The position numbers and the translations under genes are program-made. The notes below the pieces were generated by a model. That model worked only from the letters and a program-made list of their open reading frames with translations. It was not told the origin of the DNA and did not search any database. 64,000 nucleotides of DNA from Flintibacter sp. KGMB00164 (GTDB lineage: Bacteria > Bacillota > Clostridia > Oscillospirales > Oscillospiraceae). Location of the stretch: contig NZ_CP044227.1 of assembly GCF_008727735.1 (NCBI RefSeq), positions 2,181,001 to 2,245,000 of the forward strand, in the 5' to 3' direction. Positions 1 to 8,479 of this stretch are shown here, piece by piece (the first letter of the stretch is position 1; each line of letters opens with the position of its first letter).

Positions 1-582
1 CTGCTCGCCTTTGACAGCCAGCTTGGCCGCCTGGACGAAGGGAATGTTCTCCTCCAACTGATCCGGCCGCTTGGGAGCCACATAGACTACCTGGCAGCCA
101 ATGCTCTTGAGGTAAGCCGCCTCGTGGGGGGCATCCTTGCTGCGGCCCACCACCGCCACCGGCTTGTTGCGGTAGAGCATGCCGTCACAGGTGGCGCAGT
201 AGCTCACACCTCGGCCCAGGTAGGTCTCCTCCCCGGGGAACTTGGCCTGGCGCACCACGCCGGGGGCCAAAATCAAAGCGGAGCCCTGGTAGAGCTGGCT
301 ACCTACGGTGAGGTTGAAGCCCTCCCACTCCATAATGGAGAGTACCTTTCCGGTGACCATCTCCACCCCCATCTCCTGGGCGTGGCGCTGGAAGGCCTCC
401 AGCATCTCCATTCCGGTCATCCCGGGCATCCCCAGGTAGTTGTCTACCCGCTCGGCCCGGGCCAGGGGACTGTCCTGCCAGCGGTTGCCGATGACCAGTA
501 CGCTCTTATTCCGGCCTCGGGCGGTCACCGCCGCCGAGAGGCCAGCCGGGCCGCTGCCCAGCACAATGATATCATACTTCAC
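1..582 (-). CDS. Thioredoxin-reductase-like FAD flavoprotein (partial, C-terminus off the left edge)
   Basis: The first 194 residues of a flavin disulfide reductase are visible. It starts at GTG 582 behind an AAAGGAGG site with 8 nt spacing. The N-terminal FAD dinucleotide fold has IVLGSGPAGLSAA, and the redox pair is CATCDG near residue 135, as in TrxB. The second nucleotide-binding segment is atypical: VVGRSKDAPHEAAYL replaces the usual GGGDSAxEEA, and where NADPH enzymes have HRRxxxR this protein reads APKRPDQL. Family knowledge says TrxB makes about 305 residues and reduces thioredoxin with NADPH. The altered site suggests another electron donor, as in ferredoxin-dependent TrxR relatives. 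That is inference, and the C-terminal third is missing. A palindromic operator-like site lies in its promoter. Confidence 0.85.
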   Translation of the reverse strand, partial: MKYDIIVLGSGPAGLSAAVTARGRNKSVLVIGNRWQDSPLARAERVDNYLGMPGMTGMEMLEAFQRHAQEMGVEMVTGKVLSIMEWEGFNLTVGSQLYQGSALILAPGVVRQAKFPGEETYLGRGVSYCATCDGMLYRNKPVAVVGRSKDAPHEAAYLKSIGCQVVYVAPKRPDQLEENIPFVQAAKLAVKGEQ

Positions 583-623
583 ACTTCCAGCCTCCTTTGG
601 CGGTTCTTTCTGGTTCTGGTGGT

Positions 624-650
624 ATCATACCCCATTTTTCGGGGGTATAC
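624..650 (-). promoter_or_regulatory. Promoter -10 with CsoR/CstR-like palindrome
   Basis: On the minus strand a TATGAT -10 box occupies 629-624. It is overlapped by the inverted repeat ATACCCC-N8-GGGGTAT (627-648), which would lie just upstream of and across the -10. No standard -35 is present at 17 bp. C-rich/G-rich ATACCCC...GGGGTAT palindromes are typical operators of the CsoR/CstR family (copper or persulfide sensors). Assigning such a regulator here is inference, since no regulator gene is in the window. Confidence 0.45.
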
Positions 651-660
651 TGTGACTGGG

Positions 661-1158
661 TCACAAAGAGGAAGAATTTTTCTCCCGCACCAGTTCGATG
701 GCCTCTTTGCCCGTCATGTGCTCCACGGTGAGCTCCACCATGGTCACATTGGAAAACTGAGCGCGGATCTCCTCGTTGCGCCCCTCCTCCTGGTCCGGGG
801 AATACTTGGCGGCCAGAGCTGCCAGGGCCTGGCGCTTCTCCCAGGGGTCCTCCAACACCCGGGCGGTGCCGAAGGCGATGACACTGCGGAAGTAAGTGGT
901 GTACTCCTCCGGCACGATCCGGTCCTGGTCCACCACACAGAAGGATACCTTATTATAATTCCGGATGGCATCCAGTTTATGCCCAGCCTTGGCGCAGTGG
1001 AACCAGATCTTCCCCTCTCCGTGCACATAGCTTAGGGGAACTGCATAGGGATAGCCCTCGTCCCCCAGCACTGCCAACACTCCGTGGGTGCCCCGTTCCA
1101 GCACCTGAACACACTCCTCCGCCGTCAGCTCCTGACGAAATCGACGCATGGGACGCAT
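661..1158 (-). CDS. Pyridoxamine 5'-phosphate oxidase-fold flavoprotein (Nim-like)
   Basis: This 165-residue protein starts at ATG 1158 (MRPMRRFRQELT) behind GAGAGGAGA. A longer upstream reading exists but lacks a ribosome site. The sequence has the split-barrel pattern of the PNPOx/nitroreductase-resistance group: GVLAVLGDEGYPYAVPLSYV for the first strands, then KIWFHCAKAGHKLDAI and VSFCVVDQD. Such proteins bind FMN or a related cofactor and reduce small molecules; the substrate here is unknown. It sits between the TrxR-like gene (79 bp downstream) and divergent glnS, with its own promoter. A second family member lies at 41971-42444. Confidence 0.85.
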   Translation of the reverse strand: MRPMRRFRQELTAEECVQVLERGTHGVLAVLGDEGYPYAVPLSYVHGEGKIWFHCAKAGHKLDAIRNYNKVSFCVVDQDRIVPEEYTTYFRSVIAFGTARVLEDPWEKRQALAALAAKYSPDQEEGRNEEIRAQFSNVTMVELTVEHMTGKEAIELVREKNSSSL

Positions 1159-1205
1159 ATGATGTCTCCTCTCTGTGCCTTTGGCGCATGATCTTTGGAT
1201 ACCTG

Positions 1206-1234
1206 AGTATAGCACACCGCCCCAACTCCTGCAA
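1206..1234 (-). promoter_or_regulatory. Sigma-A promoter of the PNPOx-fold gene
   Basis: Minus-strand TTGCAG (1234-1229), a 17-bp spacer and TATACT (1211-1206) lie 48 bp before the start codon. Confidence 0.75.
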
Positions 1235-1259
1235 GGTGAGAGCAAAAATGGAAAAAACC

Positions 1260-1288
1260 TTGCAAGACAACCGCCCCTGGTGTAGAAT
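1260..1288 (+). promoter_or_regulatory. Sigma-A promoter of glnS
   Basis: TTGCAA (1260-1265), a 17-bp spacer and TAGAAT (1283-1288) lie 63 bp before the glnS start. It is back to back with the promoter of the leftward neighbour. Confidence 0.75.
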
Positions 1289-1351
1289 AGTGAAGTTAAG
1301 ATTCCCACATGGACCGGCTGTTTGTCCATGAAAGAGACAGGAGGGTCAACC

Positions 1352-3058
1352 ATGGCTGACGACATCAAGACCGGCGCCCCCGCCACCGAGGGTCCCGCCC
1401 CCAGCCAGAACTTTATTCATGAATTTATCGCGGAGGACATCGCTCCCGGCGGACGCTTTGCCGGGATGCAAGTCCACACCCGTTTTCCGCCCGAGCCCAA
1501 CGGCTATCTCCACATCGGCCACTGCAAGGCGCTGATCATCGACTTCGGCTCTGCTGAGAAGTTCGGCGGCATCTGCAACCTGCGCATGGACGACACCAAC
1601 CCCGCCAAGGAGGACACCGAGTTCGTAGACGCCATCCAGGAGGACATCCACTGGCTGGGCTTTGACTGGGGTGACCGCTTCTTCTACGGCAGCGATTACT
1701 TCGAAAAGACCTACGAGCTGGCTGTGGGCCTCATCAAGAAGGGCCTGGCCTACGTGTGCGAGCTGACCCCCGAGCAGTTCAAGGACTACCGCGGCGACAC
1801 CAACACCCCCGCCCGCTCCCCCTGGCGTGACCGCCCCATCGAGGAGAGCCTGGACCTGTTCGAGCGGATGAAGAACGGCGAGTTCCCCGAGGGCAAGTAC
1901 ACCCTGCGTGCCAAGATCGACCTGGAGAGCGGTAACTTCAATATGCGCGACCCGGTGCTCTACCGCATCCGCTATATCGAGCATCACCGCCAGGGTACCA
2001 AGTGGTGCATCTTCCCCATGTACGACTTCGCCCACCCCATTCAGGACGCCCTGGAGGGCATCACCCACTCTCTGTGCTCCCTGGAGTATGAGGACCACCG
2101 TCCCCTGTACGACTGGGTGATCAACAACACCGACGTGCCCAGCAAGCCCCGTCAGATCGAGTTTGCCCGCCTGGGCATCAACTACACTGTCATGAGCAAG
2201 CGGAAGCTGCGCAAGCTGGTGGAGGAGAAGTACGTCTCCGGCTGGGACGATCCCCGTATGCCCACCCTGTGCGGCCTGCGCCGCCGCGGCTACACCCCCG
2301 CCTCCATCCGCAACTTCTGCGACCGCATCGGCGTGGCCAAGAACACCTCCACCGTGGAGTACGGCTTCCTGGAGCACTGCCTGCGCGAGGACCTCAATGA
2401 GCACGCCCAGCGTGCCATGGCGGTGCTGCGCCCCATCAAGCTGACCATCACCAACTATCCCGAGGGCCAGAGCGAGACCTTCGAGGTGGAGAACAACCCC
2501 AACGATCCCGAGGCCGGTACCCGTCCGGTCACCTTCTCCCGCAACCTCTATGTGGAGTCTGACGACTTCCTGGAGACTCCCATTCCCAAGTATAAGCGTC
2601 TCTACCCCGACGGCCCCGAGTGCCGCCTGAAGGGCGCCTACCTCATCAAGTGCACCGGCTGTGTGAAGGACGAGCAGGGTAATGTGGTGGAAATCCTGGC
2701 CACCTATGATCCCGACTCCAAGGGCGGCAACCCTGCCGACGGCCGGAAGGTGAAGGGCGCTACCATCCACTGGGTAGACGCTGAGACCGCTGTGGACGCC
2801 CAGGTGCGCCTGTACGACAACCTGTTTGCCGACGAGAACCCCGACGGCGGCGACAAGGACTTCCTGGACTGCCTGAATCCCGGCTCTCTGGAGGTACTGG
2901 AGGGCTGCAAGCTGGAGGCCAGCCTGGCCAACGCCCAGCCCAGCGACCGCTTCCAGTTCCTGCGTCTTGGCTACTTCTGTGCCGACAGCAAGGACTCCAA
3001 ACCCGGCGCTCTGGTGTTCAACCGCGCCGTCAGCCTGAAGGACGGCTTCAAAAAGTAA
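1352..3058 (+). CDS. glnS: Glutaminyl-tRNA synthetase
   Basis: The 568-residue class I synthetase charges tRNA-Gln with glutamine in the cytoplasm. The start at ATG 1352 (MADDIKTG) follows GGAGGG by about 7 nt, and an in-frame ATG 30 bp upstream lacks a site. The catalytic Rossmann domain carries RFPPEPNGYLHIGHCKA with the HIGH motif near residue 50, and VMSKRKL is the KMSKS equivalent. The C-terminal part is the GlnRS beta-barrel anticodon domain. Most Firmicutes make Gln-tRNA by amidation with GatCAB; a true GlnRS in clostridia is usually attributed to horizontal transfer. The gene is monocistronic, with its own promoter and a perfect terminator. Confidence 0.97.
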   Translation: MADDIKTGAPATEGPAPSQNFIHEFIAEDIAPGGRFAGMQVHTRFPPEPNGYLHIGHCKALIIDFGSAEKFGGICNLRMDDTNPAKEDTEFVDAIQEDIHWLGFDWGDRFFYGSDYFEKTYELAVGLIKKGLAYVCELTPEQFKDYRGDTNTPARSPWRDRPIEESLDLFERMKNGEFPEGKYTLRAKIDLESGNFNMRDPVLYRIRYIEHHRQGTKWCIFPMYDFAHPIQDALEGITHSLCSLEYEDHRPLYDWVINNTDVPSKPRQIEFARLGINYTVMSKRKLRKLVEEKYVSGWDDPRMPTLCGLRRRGYTPASIRNFCDRIGVAKNTSTVEYGFLEHCLREDLNEHAQRAMAVLRPIKLTITNYPEGQSETFEVENNPNDPEAGTRPVTFSRNLYVESDDFLETPIPKYKRLYPDGPECRLKGAYLIKCTGCVKDEQGNVVEILATYDPDSKGGNPADGRKVKGATIHWVDAETAVDAQVRLYDNLFADENPDGGDKDFLDCLNPGSLEVLEGCKLEASLANAQPSDRFQFLRLGYFCADSKDSKPGALVFNRAVSLKDGFKK

Positions 3059-3069
3059 GCATATGACGA

Positions 3070-3112
3070 AAAACAGCCCGGCGCACGTTTTAACGTGCGC
3101 CGGGCTGTTCTT
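3070..3112. terminator. Bidirectional terminator between glnS and the anti-sigma gene
   Basis: A perfect 18-bp inverted repeat (3070-3107) with a 2-nt centre is followed by TTCTTT on the plus side and by an A-run on the left that serves as a T-run for the minus strand. The flanking genes converge here. Confidence 0.9.
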
Positions 3113-3125
3113 TCTCTTGCAAGGA

Positions 3126-4028
3126 TCATTCCTTGGGAGCTACCTGGAGACCGCTCTCGTATGCCCGCTGTTCCACAAACGCGGTATACGCAGCCTCCCG
3201 CTCCGGGTTATCATAACGGGCCTCATATTCGTCCCACAGGGTGTATTCCCACACGTTGATGGCATTGAGCTGCTGTGGGCCGCCCATGGGGTTGTCATAG
3301 ACCGAGCAGTTCGTCACCCCGTTATCCGTTACCTCCAGGGATGCCAGGTAATCTTTTCCGCCCACGGTGATGGTAAAGTCAAAGCGGTAGAAAGTATCCC
3401 CATCGAACGATTCGCCGCCTACCACGGCAGAGGCATATCCACCCCAGTGGAAGCGGTAGCCGGAGAGTCCTCCCATCTCGGTGTAGCCCTGGGCGGCAGC
3501 CACAAAGGTGTCGATGGCATCCTGGTCATAGTTTGCCAGCTCCTCTTCGGTAAACCGCTCCTGGAACTCCCCCCGTCTGGTCTCCCGGTCCACATACTTG
3601 GCCGCTCCCTCATAGTCCCCGGCCTTCATCTTTCCCAGGAAGGCGTGGGCCAGGTAGAACTCATGGAGGTTGGTATAGCACAGTCCGTCTCCAGTGACCT
3701 GGGCGATACCCATAAGCACGAAGGGCACCAGAATGATGACCACGATCAGGGAGGCGATCCACCGGCGGCGGATCTTCTTCATCCCCTTGCGGAAGGTCTT
3801 TTCCTGCTTTTCCTCCGGCTTTTCCTGGGCAGGTTCTGCCGGGACAGGCTCCGCCTCAGGCTGGGGTTCCTCCGGAGCGGGAATATCCCCCGTCATCTCC
3901 CCAAATACCTGTTTGCAGGCGGCACACTCCTGCAGGTGCTCCTCCACCAGTTCCCGGCTGCTCTGGGTACAGCAGCCGTCCACATAGAGGGGAAGCAGGT
4001 CCTGAACAATGTCACACTTGTTTTTCAT
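3126..4028 (-). CDS. Membrane anti-sigma factor with zinc-finger N-terminus
   Basis: The 300-residue protein begins with a putative zf-HC2 domain: early Cys (KNKC), VDGCC, and HLQECAACK giving the H-x3-C-x2-C zinc site. An acidic/Pro linker follows, then a basic stretch, then one membrane segment (about residues 91-110, WIASLIVVIILVPFVLMGIA). About 190 external residues end the protein and resemble no catalytic domain I recognise. Its start overlaps the stop of the ECF sigma gene by 4 bp (ATGA), which is the usual arrangement for a sigma/anti-sigma pair. The signal sensed is unknown. Confidence 0.85.
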   Translation of the reverse strand: MKNKCDIVQDLLPLYVDGCCTQSSRELVEEHLQECAACKQVFGEMTGDIPAPEEPQPEAEPVPAEPAQEKPEEKQEKTFRKGMKKIRRRWIASLIVVIILVPFVLMGIAQVTGDGLCYTNLHEFYLAHAFLGKMKAGDYEGAAKYVDRETRRGEFQERFTEEELANYDQDAIDTFVAAAQGYTEMGGLSGYRFHWGGYASAVVGGESFDGDTFYRFDFTITVGGKDYLASLEVTDNGVTNCSVYDNPMGGPQQLNAINVWEYTLWDEYEARYDNPEREAAYTAFVEQRAYESGLQVAPKE

Positions 4029-4504
4029 CGCAGTCCCTCCAATTTCTGTTTTAACATCTGTTTGGCCCGATAGTAGGTGACCTTGCCCCAGCTTTCCGAC
4101 TTGCCCTTCATGGCTGAAATCTCCTTGAGGGAAATCTCACCGTAGATGTGAAGGATGACTACATCCCGGTAGTCCTCCGGCAGGGCGGCCACCGCCCGGC
4201 GCAGGGTATTTTGGACCTCCTGGGCGGAGAGGGCCTCCTCCGGTCCGGGCTGAGGCGTGTCGGCGAGGGTAGGAGTTCTGCGGCGCTCCTTGCGGCACTG
4301 GCTGAGCCAGAGGTTTTTCCCGATGGCACACAGCCAGGTAAGCATCTGCCCCTGCTCCCGGTAGCTTCCGATATGGAGCAGCGCCCGGTAAAAGACCTCC
4401 TGAGTCAGGTCCTCCGCCTGGTTGGGATCGCCGGAGAGGGCCAGAAGAAAGCGGTATACCCGGTCATAGTAGACCTGGCAGGCCGCTGCAAAATCCTGGC
4501 TCAT
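4025..4504 (-). CDS. ECF-family RNA polymerase sigma factor
   Basis: The 159-residue protein has the two-domain layout of group 4 sigma factors. Region 2 reads YYDRVYRFLLALSGDPNQAEDLTQEVFYRAL, and region 4 (about residues 95-150) has LPEDYRDVVILHIYGE with a helix-turn-helix. It starts at ATG 4504 after a GGAGG-rich stretch. It is translationally coupled to the downstream anti-sigma gene, so the pair probably forms a membrane-stress or envelope signalling switch. I could not identify target promoters. Confidence 0.92.
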   Translation of the reverse strand: MSQDFAAACQVYYDRVYRFLLALSGDPNQAEDLTQEVFYRALLHIGSYREQGQMLTWLCAIGKNLWLSQCRKERRRTPTLADTPQPGPEEALSAQEVQNTLRRAVAALPEDYRDVVILHIYGEISLKEISAMKGKSESWGKVTYYRAKQMLKQKLEGLR

Positions 4505-4585
4505 ACTCCACCCCCTCCCGGTCCCCTGTTTGTTGGTTCCACTTGTTAAACGCCGCTTTTTCAGCTAAGTTACAGGTTTCTTGAA

Positions 4586-4622
4586 AAAAATAGGGATGGC
4601 AATGCCATCCCTATTTTTGTTT
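4586..4622. terminator. Intrinsic terminator downstream of recD2
   Basis: A near-perfect inverted repeat of 16 bp arms (4586-4618) is flanked by A and T runs. It follows repeat copy A in the recD2 3' region. It could also shield the leftward ECF sigma operon. Confidence 0.85.
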
Positions 4623-4650
4623 TCGTTTGATGGTACAGACTCCTGCTTTT

Positions 4651-4712
4651 GCCCGGAAGCAAAACGAAGTTTTGCGCCAAGTTCTTTGCCAAGCTTTCTT
4701 TCAAGAAAGCGG
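4651..4712 (-). repeat. 3'-UTR two-hairpin element, copy A (after recD2)
   Basis: Read in the recD2 direction, hairpin 1 (GCTTTCTT-GA-AAGAAAGC, 4710-4693) begins 8 bp after the recD2 stop. It is followed by TTGGCAAAGAACTTGGC and hairpin 2 (GCAAAAC-TTC-GTTTTGC, 4675-4659). Near-identical copies lie at 22030-22089, 33621-33680 and 40265-40328. Confidence 0.85.
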
Positions 4713-4718
4713 CTTTTC

Positions 4719-6923
4719 TTACAAGGAAAGCAATCGCGCTCGTAACCCCGAATAACGTCGGGTCTGGCGGTTGTTGGCCACCATGCGCTCCACTGCCTGG
4801 TCGTCTCCCACAATGATAAAGAGTTCCTTCGCCCGTGTGATGGCGGTATAGAGCACACCCCGGGTCATCAGCATGGGCGCACCGTCCAGAGCGGCCAAAA
4901 TCACCGCACGGTACTCGCTGCCCTGGGCCTTATGTACGGTCACCGCAAAGGCGGGCTCCAACTCCCCCAGCATGTCGGGTGAGTACTCCACCACCTTGCC
5001 GTCAAAGTCCACGGTGATGCACTCCCGGTCCACCTCCCGGATGACCCCAATATCGCCATTGAACATGCCCATGCCGGAGTCGGTGCCCCCGTCCTCCCGC
5101 CAGAGAATGTCATAGTTGTTTTTCACCTGCATGACCCGGTCCCCCGCCCGGAAGATCCAGTCCCCGAAGCGGCGCTCCCCCTTGTTCTCATCCGGCGGGT
5201 TCAGGGCAGCCTGGAGAGCCTGGTTGAGCACGCCCGTGCCGGTGCCCCGGCGGCGGGTGGGGGACAGGACCTGAATCTGGTCGGCGGGGATGCCCATATT
5301 CTCGGGCAACCTGCGGCGGCACAGGTCTACGATGGTCTCGGCCGCGCTCTGGGCGTCCCGTCGGCGCAGGAAGAAGAAGTCTCCCCGGTTCTCCCGCAGG
5401 TCGGGGAGCACCCCCTGGTTTACCTGGTGGGCGTTGCGGACAATGGCGCTCTGGGCGGCCTGGCGGAAAATCTCGGTGAGCCGCACGGTGGGCACCACCT
5501 GGCTGCGGATGAGGTCGGAAAACAGGTTGCCCGGTCCCACGGAGGGCAGCTGATCCGGGTCGCCCACCAGCACCAGACGGCAGTCGTCTCTTAATGCGGA
5601 CAAAAGCGCCGCCATAAGGGGCACATCCACCATGGACACCTCGTCCACAATGACGGCATCCACCTCCAGGGGGTCGTACTCGTTGCGGGTAAAGACCAGC
5701 TGGCCGGTGTGGGGGTCAAAGCCGGTCTCCAGCAGGCGGTGGATGGTAGAGGCCTCGGTGGAGCACAGCTCCCCCAGGCGCTTGGCCGCCCGTCCGGTGG
5801 GTGCGGCCAGAGCCGTCTCCAGCCCCATGGCTTCAAAGAGGGCCAGCACACCCCGAAGACAGGTGGTCTTGCCGGTACCCGGTCCGCCAGTGAGGAGCAT
5901 CACCTGCCGTCCGGCGGCCTGCTCCACCGCCTGCCGCTGCTGCTGAGCGTAGGTAATACCCTGGCGGCGCTGGATGTTTTTCAAGAGCCTGTCCAGATCA
6001 TCGGGAGGCAGCAGCTCGGCCCGGCTCATCTCCCCGATGCGCTGGGCAATGTACACCTCCGCCTCGTAGATCTGAGGCAGGTAGACCGCCTGTTCTCCGG
6101 CGATCTCCTCTCGGACGATCTCTCCCCGGCGCTCCAGAGTATCCAGCGACTCCTCCAGCCGCTCCTCCGGCACCGACAACAGCTGTCCGGTGGCCGCTAC
6201 CAGCTTGCCCGCCGGGAGGAAGCTGTGGCCATTATTCAGGTTGTGGTCCAGCTCAAAGAGCAGACCGGCCTCCCGGCGCAGGGGAGCCTCCCCCTCCACG
6301 CCCAGCTCCAGAGCCAGGGCATCGGCCTGGGAGAAGTCCACCCCAAACTCCCACCCGGACAGCAGGTAGGGGTTGGCGCGCACCGCCTCCAGGGCCACAT
6401 CCCCGTAGGTGCGGTACAGAGGCATGGCCAGTTCCAGGGGCAGCTGATGTTGGTTCAAAAACTCCATCATGCGGCGCATGCCCATCTGCTGGCGGAAGGC
6501 GTTGCTGATGGTCCGGGCACGCTTGGGGGAGATGCCCCGGATCTTGGTGAGCTTGTCCGGCTCCTCCTCAATGACGTTGAGGGCCTCCTCCCCAAATTCC
6601 TCCACCAGCAGCCGGGCGGTGGCTTTGCCCACTCCCTTGACCGCTCCCGAGGCCAGATAGTGGTAGACCTCTTTCAGCCCCTGGGGTAAGCGGCGCTCCA
6701 CCACATCGGCCCGAAACTGGGTGCCGTAGGTGACGTGGCGCACCCACTCTCCCCGGACGGTGAGATACTCCCCCGGAGACACCCCGGGCATAGAGCCTAC
6801 CACCGTCATCTCCTCCTCCCCTGCGTCCAGGCGGAGGATAGTGTAGCCGTTTTCCTCGTTTTGAAAAATAATGGAGGAGACCGTCCCCTCCAGCACCGGC
6901 TTCTCTCCGCGCTCTTGGTCCAT
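4719..6923 (-). CDS. recD2: RecD2-family 5'-3' DNA helicase
   Basis: The 734-residue superfamily 1B helicase has the long RecD2 N-terminus: an OB-like start, then helix-hairpin-helix segments near residues 95-150 with VKGVGKATARLL and IRGISPKRARTI. The motor carries Walker A LTGGPGTGKTTC, the VDEVSMVD motif II, LVGDPDQLPSVG motif III, and the C-terminal TVHKAQGSEY and YTAITRAKE motifs. RecD2 acts outside RecBCD in replication-fork and recombination maintenance. The start at ATG 6923 follows GAGGAGGAG. It is 21 bp downstream of a small membrane-protein gene and ends at a two-hairpin 3' element. Confidence 0.96.
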   Translation of the reverse strand: MDQERGEKPVLEGTVSSIIFQNEENGYTILRLDAGEEEMTVVGSMPGVSPGEYLTVRGEWVRHVTYGTQFRADVVERRLPQGLKEVYHYLASGAVKGVGKATARLLVEEFGEEALNVIEEEPDKLTKIRGISPKRARTISNAFRQQMGMRRMMEFLNQHQLPLELAMPLYRTYGDVALEAVRANPYLLSGWEFGVDFSQADALALELGVEGEAPLRREAGLLFELDHNLNNGHSFLPAGKLVAATGQLLSVPEERLEESLDTLERRGEIVREEIAGEQAVYLPQIYEAEVYIAQRIGEMSRAELLPPDDLDRLLKNIQRRQGITYAQQQRQAVEQAAGRQVMLLTGGPGTGKTTCLRGVLALFEAMGLETALAAPTGRAAKRLGELCSTEASTIHRLLETGFDPHTGQLVFTRNEYDPLEVDAVIVDEVSMVDVPLMAALLSALRDDCRLVLVGDPDQLPSVGPGNLFSDLIRSQVVPTVRLTEIFRQAAQSAIVRNAHQVNQGVLPDLRENRGDFFFLRRRDAQSAAETIVDLCRRRLPENMGIPADQIQVLSPTRRRGTGTGVLNQALQAALNPPDENKGERRFGDWIFRAGDRVMQVKNNYDILWREDGGTDSGMGMFNGDIGVIREVDRECITVDFDGKVVEYSPDMLGELEPAFAVTVHKAQGSEYRAVILAALDGAPMLMTRGVLYTAITRAKELFIIVGDDQAVERMVANNRQTRRYSGLRARLLSL

Positions 6924-6944
6924 ACAGTCTCCTCCTCTCTCGTG

Positions 6945-7286
6945 TTATGGTTCCTCGTCCTGGCTTAGCCACTCCTCCAGACTTCCCTGTGGGCAGCAGC
7001 TTACCCAGCTCCAGCGCCGGGCCAGGTTCAGGGCCAGCTCCCGGCCCTGAGGGGTCAGGCTCCGGTCAAAAATCACCGCCCAGCCGCGAAATACGCCGCC
7101 CTCCCGGCACCAGGCCAGCCAGCGCAGGGTGGCCTCCAGCCCCTCGCCGTCCCCCTCTCCAGGCAAGAGCATCCAAATGCGCTCTCCCCGTATGGGGCGC
7201 AGCAGCCGCCCAAACAAATGCCACAGCAGGACTGCCGCCCAAATCACAAACAGCACCGCCGCCGCCAGTTCTCCCAACTGTGTCAA
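6945..7286 (-). CDS. Small membrane protein of unknown function
   Basis: This has 113 residues if started at TTG 7286, which sits 8 nt after GGAGG; the GTG 9 bp upstream would overlap that site. One hydrophobic segment (LAAAVLFVIWAAVLLWHLFG) near the N-terminus is followed by a soluble domain of about 80 residues rich in Trp and Cys (LRWLAWCREGGVFRG). I do not recognise the family. It lies 21 bp upstream of recD2 and 46 bp after the COG2426-like gene, so it is probably co-transcribed. Confidence 0.7.
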   Translation of the reverse strand: MTQLGELAAAVLFVIWAAVLLWHLFGRLLRPIRGERIWMLLPGEGDGEGLEATLRWLAWCREGGVFRGWAVIFDRSLTPQGRELALNLARRWSWVSCCPQGSLEEWLSQDEEP

Positions 7287-7332
7287 GGAAACCACCTCCG
7301 GGCCATCCTATGCCCAGAGGTGGTCTATGGTG

Positions 7333-7821
7333 TCAGGAAAACAGGTTGACCCCCACATGGGTCAGGGCGGTCATGATACAGCCGGCGGTCAGCACACCCA
7401 GCAGCACCGCTGGGAAGGCCTTGCGCAGGCGCATGTCCAAGAAGGCGGCAGCCAGGGAGCCGGTCCAGGCTCCGGTGCCGGGCAGGGGGATGGCCACAAA
7501 CAGCCACAGGCCGATATACTTGTATTTGCTCACCTTCTGTCCCTTCAGGTGGGCTTTTTTCTCCATCTTATCCACCACGCCGTTGAGCCGGGGCATATAC
7601 CGGCGCATCATCATAAAAATCTTACGGATATAGACGATGATGAAGGGTGCGGGAATAATATTGCCGATGACGGCAGAGACAAAGGCCTCCTGATAGGGCA
7701 GGCCCAGGGCCACGCCGAAGGGGATGCCGCCCCGCAATTCAATGATGGGGATCATGGAGACCAACGTGGTGAACACACACCGTCCAAAGTCGGTCTCCGT
7801 TAAAAAGTGCATGATATCCAT
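7333..7821 (-). CDS. Small multidrug-export-like membrane protein (COG2426 type)
   Basis: The 162-residue integral membrane protein has about four hydrophobic segments. The signature PIIELRGGIPFGVALGL is characteristic of the Sm_multidrug_ex family, and VAIPLPGTGAWTGSLAAAFL is the second conserved loop. The family name is historical and the transported substrate is not established. It is followed by the small membrane-protein gene and recD2 on the same strand and preceded by an acetyltransferase gene 18 bp away. Confidence 0.85.
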   Translation of the reverse strand: MDIMHFLTETDFGRCVFTTLVSMIPIIELRGGIPFGVALGLPYQEAFVSAVIGNIIPAPFIIVYIRKIFMMMRRYMPRLNGVVDKMEKKAHLKGQKVSKYKYIGLWLFVAIPLPGTGAWTGSLAAAFLDMRLRKAFPAVLLGVLTAGCIMTALTHVGVNLFS

Positions 7822-7839
7822 GGGGGAACGAAACTCCTT

Positions 7840-8388
7840 TTATCTGTTTTCTTCCAGAGGAGGCTTACAGTCTGACATGACCACCTGATCCAGATACCGG
7901 GCAAAGTCCTGGTACTCCCCAGGCGCAGCCGGTCCGGGATTGGTCATCACCACCAGCGCATGGCCGGAAAAGCCCGCGCGATAAGGTGGGTGGATGTGGT
8001 GGTAGGGATTGGCGCAGAAGCCCGCCTTCTCGTAAAAACGCTGACGACGGCGGGAGACCTCATCCACCGGAGGGTCAATCTCCAAAAGGACCCGGCGCCC
8101 CTCCTCTCTCAACTGCTCCAGGGCACGGGTCCCAATCCCCGTTCCCCGCAGCTGGGGCGCGATGGCAAAGTGCTCCACATAGCAAAAGGGGCCGGCTTCC
8201 CACCACAGAAGGATGCCCTGAAGCTCCTCCCCCTCCATCAGCAGGTCAAAGTGGTACCCAGGGCAGCCCAAACGGGCCTGCTGAGCCTGCTTTGTGCGCC
8301 GCTCATGGATGGGAAAGCTCTGCTCATACAGGGCAAAGGCAGGCGCGAAGCGCGGATCTTTGCAGTCGGTCATGGTCTGTCTGGTCAT
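7840..8388 (-). CDS. GNAT-family N-acetyltransferase
   Basis: The 182-residue protein starts at ATG 8388 (MTRQTMTDC); an adjacent GTG adds one residue. It shows the GNAT core: FAIAPQLRGTGIGTRALEQL contains the acetyl-CoA loop Q-x-x-G-x-G, followed by a strand with ID and RRQRFYEKAGF near the end. The acceptor substrate cannot be deduced. It lies 18 bp ahead of the COG2426-like gene. Confidence 0.88.
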   Translation of the reverse strand: MTRQTMTDCKDPRFAPAFALYEQSFPIHERRTKQAQQARLGCPGYHFDLLMEGEELQGILLWWEAGPFCYVEHFAIAPQLRGTGIGTRALEQLREEGRRVLLEIDPPVDEVSRRRQRFYEKAGFCANPYHHIHPPYRAGFSGHALVVMTNPGPAAPGEYQDFARYLDQVVMSDCKPPLEENR

Positions 8389-8479
8389 CACTCTAAAACT
8401 CCTTTTTCCAGCGTTTTCTTTCTATCCTACACATTTTCGTTCCCCACGTCAATGGCGCTGGAATTAAGAAATTATAAAG

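Noticed and set aside
4565-4858. 97-codon frame covering repeat copy A and the recD2 end
   Set aside because: It runs through the recD2 coding end in another frame and through the terminator.
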